Shown here one piece after another: positions 5,628-7,323 of a stretch of DNA of 7,323 nucleotides; position 1 is the first letter of the stretch; every line of letters begins with the position of its first letter. Below the pieces are notes generated by a model. The model had not been told where the DNA came from. It did not search any database and was given only the letters and a program-made list of their open reading frames with translations. Source of the DNA: Chloroflexota bacterium (GTDB lineage Bacteria > Chloroflexota > Anaerolineae > Anaerolineales > Anaerolineaceae); assembly GCA_019136175.1 (NCBI GenBank), contig JAGVUS010000186.1, positions 1 to 7,323 of the forward strand, in the 5' to 3' direction. Position numbers and translations under genes: made by a program.

Positions 5628-5808
5628 GATTTTTCGCGTCTGGTTGCCAGAAGTACAGCCTGCCATGAACCAGGCGTCGCGGCATTCCTGGCAGACCTTA
5701 TGCCCGGTTCTTTTACCAATATTCATCATCCATTGGAGAAAGAGCCAGATATCCAAAATGTCCATTGGTTCCAGTAATCATCCTTCGAAGACCGTCCCAA
5801 TGGGCAAT
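5628..5808 (+). other. gene-free spacer downstream of TR, possible RT/Avd-binding RNA
   Basis: No convincing gene is found on either strand here; the overlapping open frames lack ribosome sites and family-like sequence. In the Bordetella phage DGR, a structured RNA spacer 3' of TR is needed to prime and template cDNA synthesis, and this segment occupies the equivalent place. It contains a small perfect hairpin, TCTGG-TTG-CCAGA, about 12 nt into the segment, a TGCCAG/CTGGCA pair that could compete with it, and TCCATTGG twice (5729-5736 and 5761-5768). No + strand intrinsic terminator is evident. The RNA role is an inference from position. Confidence 0.4.
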
Positions 5809-5837
5809 AAAAACGCAGGCGGTGATAAACCACCTGC
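5809..5837 (-). terminator. intrinsic terminator for leftward transcription
   Basis: On the reverse strand GCAGGTGGT-TTATC-ACCGCCTGC forms a 9-bp stem with one G-U pair, followed by G and then TTTTT (complement of 5809-5813). On the + strand the G-U pair becomes a C-A mismatch and no T run follows, so the signal acts mainly leftward. It would end transcripts from the YdeI-like gene and stop them running antisense into TR and the DGR. Confidence 0.8.
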
Positions 5838-5852
5838 ATTAATCCTTCTATA

Positions 5853-5936
5853 CTATCCCAAATACTTCAACGCTGCCGCGGTGTAAATTTCCACCGCCTG
5901 GTGCAATTGCGCCACCTCGTTAAAAAATAAGATGGA
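5853..5936 (-). pseudogene. coding-like 27-codon tail without a start, possible gene remnant
   Basis: Directly after the TAA of the YdeI-like gene, the same reverse-strand frame stays open for 27 codons. It reads SILFFN, then EVAQLHQAVEIYTAAALKYL and a final G before TAG (5853-5855), with the terminator 15 nt beyond. The latter part looks like an amphipathic C-terminal helix such as ends M20-type metallopeptidases, though that resemblance is from memory. There is no start codon or ribosome site. It may be the 3' end of an older gene, with its own terminator, whose front was replaced; alternatively it is chance open sequence. Confidence 0.35.
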
Positions 5937-6407
5937 TTACTCTTTATGCCCCTTTTTCCCCTCCTCCAGCATCGCCATGGCTTTCTGGATCCTGCGCTGG
6001 CGTGTTTCCGGCTTTTTTGCCTCTTCCACCCATTCCACATACTCCCGCTGATGGCTGTAAGACAGACGGTTAAAACATGCCATCGCGTTGGGATGTTCCA
6101 TCAAAGCTGCCTGGAAATCCGCAGGAGGGGTCACCACGCGTGGCTCATCATCCTCCTGCAGGATGACTTCCACAATATCTCCAATCCCCTTGCCAATTTT
6201 TTCCCGGATTTCCCGTCGAATCCCCAACAGGTGACAATCACTCCCCATTCTGACAAGCGACCCGCGGTAGACCTGTCCATCAATCCAGGCTTTGACCTTC
6301 ACGCGCTTTTTTCCAAATTCTGCTTCCACATCCAGCGGGATGGTTACATAAGCTCCGCCTTCACCGGAATCTTCAATCGGGGTATGAAAGCAATATTGTT
6401 TTCCCAT
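5937..6407 (-). CDS. YdeI/OmpD-associated family protein with DUF1905 domain
   Basis: A 156-aa soluble protein with two recognisable parts. Residues about 1-90 match the DUF1905 beta-barrel pattern: YVTIPLDVEAEFGKKRVKVK, GQVYRGSLVRMG, then LLGIRREIREKIGKGIGDIVEVILQEDDEPR. Residues about 95-150 match the YdeI/OmdA helical domain: PADFQAALMEHPNAMACFNRLS, SHQREYVEWVEEAKKPETRQRRIQKAMAMLEEGKK. The family is widespread; some members have been linked to bacteriocin or peptide resistance, but biochemistry is poorly known. No signal peptide is present. The start at 6407 has no ribosome-binding site upstream, and an extended -10 box lies so close that the mRNA may be leaderless. It is divergent from the ene-reductase and convergent with the DGR. 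Length and ending are normal for the family. Confidence 0.85.
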   Translation of the reverse strand: MGKQYCFHTPIEDSGEGGAYVTIPLDVEAEFGKKRVKVKAWIDGQVYRGSLVRMGSDCHLLGIRREIREKIGKGIGDIVEVILQEDDEPRVVTPPADFQAALMEHPNAMACFNRLSYSHQREYVEWVEEAKKPETRQRRIQKAMAMLEEGKKGHKE

Positions 6408-6415
6408 CCATTCAT

Positions 6416-6444
6416 TTTATACCAGATCATAACCCTTAGAATAA
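6416..6444 (-). promoter_or_regulatory. extended -10 promoter, probably giving a leaderless mRNA
   Basis: On the reverse strand TGG-TATAAA (complement of 6416-6424) is an extended -10 element, with a weak TTATTC (complement of 6439-6444) 17 nt upstream. A start point about 7 nt past the -10 box falls near 6409, two bases before the ATG at 6407. This agrees with the absence of a ribosome-binding site. Confidence 0.45.
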
Positions 6445-6517
6445 TTGGAGAGAATTTTTTCCCATTTCCCGTATTCCATGATACAAATATTTATCATTTT
6501 CCGGATGGAGAAACAAC

Positions 6518-7323
6518 ATGACCAACTTATTTGATCCGCTGACTATTCGAAGCATCACCATCCGCAATCGCATTGGGGTCTCTCCCATGTGTCAATATTG
6601 TTATGAGGATGGATTTTCCAATGATTGGCAGCTGGTTCATCTTGGCGCGCGGGCAGCCGGTGGTGCCGGCTTGATCATTGCAGAAGCCACTGCTGTGGAA
6701 GCCCGTGGACGCATCACGCCCCATGATGCAGGGATCTGGAAGGATGACCATATCCCTCCGCTGCAAAGAGTCACAAGATTTATCAAGGAACAGGGAGCTG
6801 TTCCGGGAATCCAGATTGCTCATGCCGGGCGAAAAGCCAACACGCATCGTCCCTGGGATGGCGGCAGCCCCATCTCGATGGATGATCCCCAATTCTGGCA
6901 GGTGGTGGGAGCCAGTCCAATCGCATTTGCAGATGGCTACCAGACCCCACAGGAGTTAACCACGGAAGAGATTCATGCAATAGCAATTGCTTTCCGGCAC
7001 GGTGCCGAACGTGCTTTGCAGGCAGGATTTGAGTTCCTGGAGATTCACGCGGCTCACGGATACCTGTTGCACAGCTTCCTTTCCCCCCTTTCCAATCACC
7101 GTTCAGACCAATATGGTGGCAGCTTTGCCAATCGGATCCGTTTATTACTGGAAGTGATTGGAGAAGTCCGAAAAGTCTGGCAGGGTCACCTGCCGCTGGC
7201 AGTCCGTATCTCTGCCACGGATTGGGTGGAAAATGGATGGACAATCACGGAATCAGTGGAACTGGCTCGCCTGTTCATCCCGGCTGGTGTGGACGTGGTG
7301 GATTGTTCCTCGGGCGGTAATCT
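6518..7323 (+). CDS. NADH:flavin oxidoreductase, Old Yellow Enzyme family, YqjM class (C-terminus beyond window)
   Basis: The first 268 residues of an FMN-dependent ene-reductase of about 340-360 aa, which reduces activated C=C bonds of enones and similar compounds using NAD(P)H. The TIM-barrel start is NLFDPLTIRSITIRNRIGVS. SPMCQY carries Cys25 and Tyr27, the flavin-tuning Cys and active-site Tyr typical of the YqjM (thermophilic-like) class. Gln99 and HAGRK (102-106) follow, then EIHAAHGYLLHSFLSPLSNH with the substrate-binding pair His177 and His180 and Tyr182. RSDQYGGS and VRIS (Arg230, flavin phosphate side) come next, and the frame leaves the window at VDVVDCSSGGN. All class residues expected in this part are present. 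The ATG at 6518 has GGAG 7 nt upstream. It diverges from the YdeI-like gene across 110 nt; a weak TTCCCA-N17-TACAAA (6459-6487) could be its promoter. No functional link to the DGR is apparent. Confidence 0.95.
   Translation, partial: MTNLFDPLTIRSITIRNRIGVSPMCQYCYEDGFSNDWQLVHLGARAAGGAGLIIAEATAVEARGRITPHDAGIWKDDHIPPLQRVTRFIKEQGAVPGIQIAHAGRKANTHRPWDGGSPISMDDPQFWQVVGASPIAFADGYQTPQELTTEEIHAIAIAFRHGAERALQAGFEFLEIHAAHGYLLHSFLSPLSNHRSDQYGGSFANRIRLLLEVIGEVRKVWQGHLPLAVRISATDWVENGWTITESVELARLFIPAGVDVVDCSSGGN

Noticed and set aside
5609..5634. Intrinsic terminator right after TR (TCCT-CAC-AGGA followed by TTTTT)
   Set aside because: The stem is only 4 bp with a 3-nt loop, too weak to call, and its first half lies within the conserved TR anchor.
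5493..5777. + strand open frame of 94 codons across TR, and a second one from 5614
   Set aside because: They have no ribosome-binding site, and the open frame comes from the AAC-rich template, which lacks stops. The composition is threonine-rich low complexity in a frame that does not match the target.
5946..6521. 191-codon + strand open frame opposite the YdeI-like gene
   Set aside because: It is an antisense shadow; the - strand protein matches DUF1905 and YdeI-type motifs end to end, and this frame overlaps the start of the ene-reductase gene.

Overview
The window centres on a complete diversity-generating retroelement (DGR), from about 1080 to 5630 on the + strand. It is flanked by ordinary metabolic genes. 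Base composition is close to balanced and codon use is mixed. A membrane-anchored NACHT ATPase diversified by a DGR, beside a YqjM-type ene-reductase, suggests a free-living, possibly multicellular bacterium such as a member of the Chloroflexota. No rRNA or other marker gene confirms this, so the taxonomy is a weak inference. No phage or insertion-sequence genes are visible.

Layout. (1) Positions 1-952, - strand: an incomplete solute-binding lipoprotein of an ABC importer (SsuA/THI5/NMT1 type) lies downstream of a small unrecognised 95-aa protein. (2) Positions 953-1129: a divergent intergenic region with possible promoters for both directions and a perfect 8-bp inverted repeat. (3) Positions 1130-3985: a 951-aa target protein made of a two-helix membrane anchor, an acidic linker, a NACHT-type P-loop NTPase, a helical region and a C-terminal formylglycine-generating-enzyme-like (C-type-lectin-like) domain. 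Its last ~38 codons hold the variable region (VR). (4) Positions 3986-4081: four in-phase heptamers and a GC-rich mini-hairpin. (5) Positions 4082-5137: a DGR-type reverse transcriptase. (6) Positions 5134-5484: an Avd accessory protein that overlaps the RT by 4 nt. (7) Positions 5514-5623: the template repeat (TR), followed by a ~180-nt gene-free spacer. (8) Positions 5809-6407, - strand: a YdeI/OmpD-associated-type protein, an orphan coding-like tail and an intrinsic terminator. (9) From 6518 on the + strand: an Old Yellow Enzyme (YqjM class), cut by the window end.

How the system works. VR and TR align without gaps over 110 bp. They differ at 15 positions, and every difference falls on an adenine of TR; all 77 non-adenine positions are identical. 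This is the signature of adenine-specific mutagenic retrohoming. RT and Avd copy TR RNA into mutated cDNA, which replaces VR. The changes fall in 13 of 18 mutable codons in the presumed ligand-binding face of the target. The product is probably a membrane-tethered, signalling-type NACHT ATPase with a self-diversifying sensor, plausibly for recognising invaders or other ligands. The DGR machinery is directly supported by sequence. The immune or sensing role is inferred.
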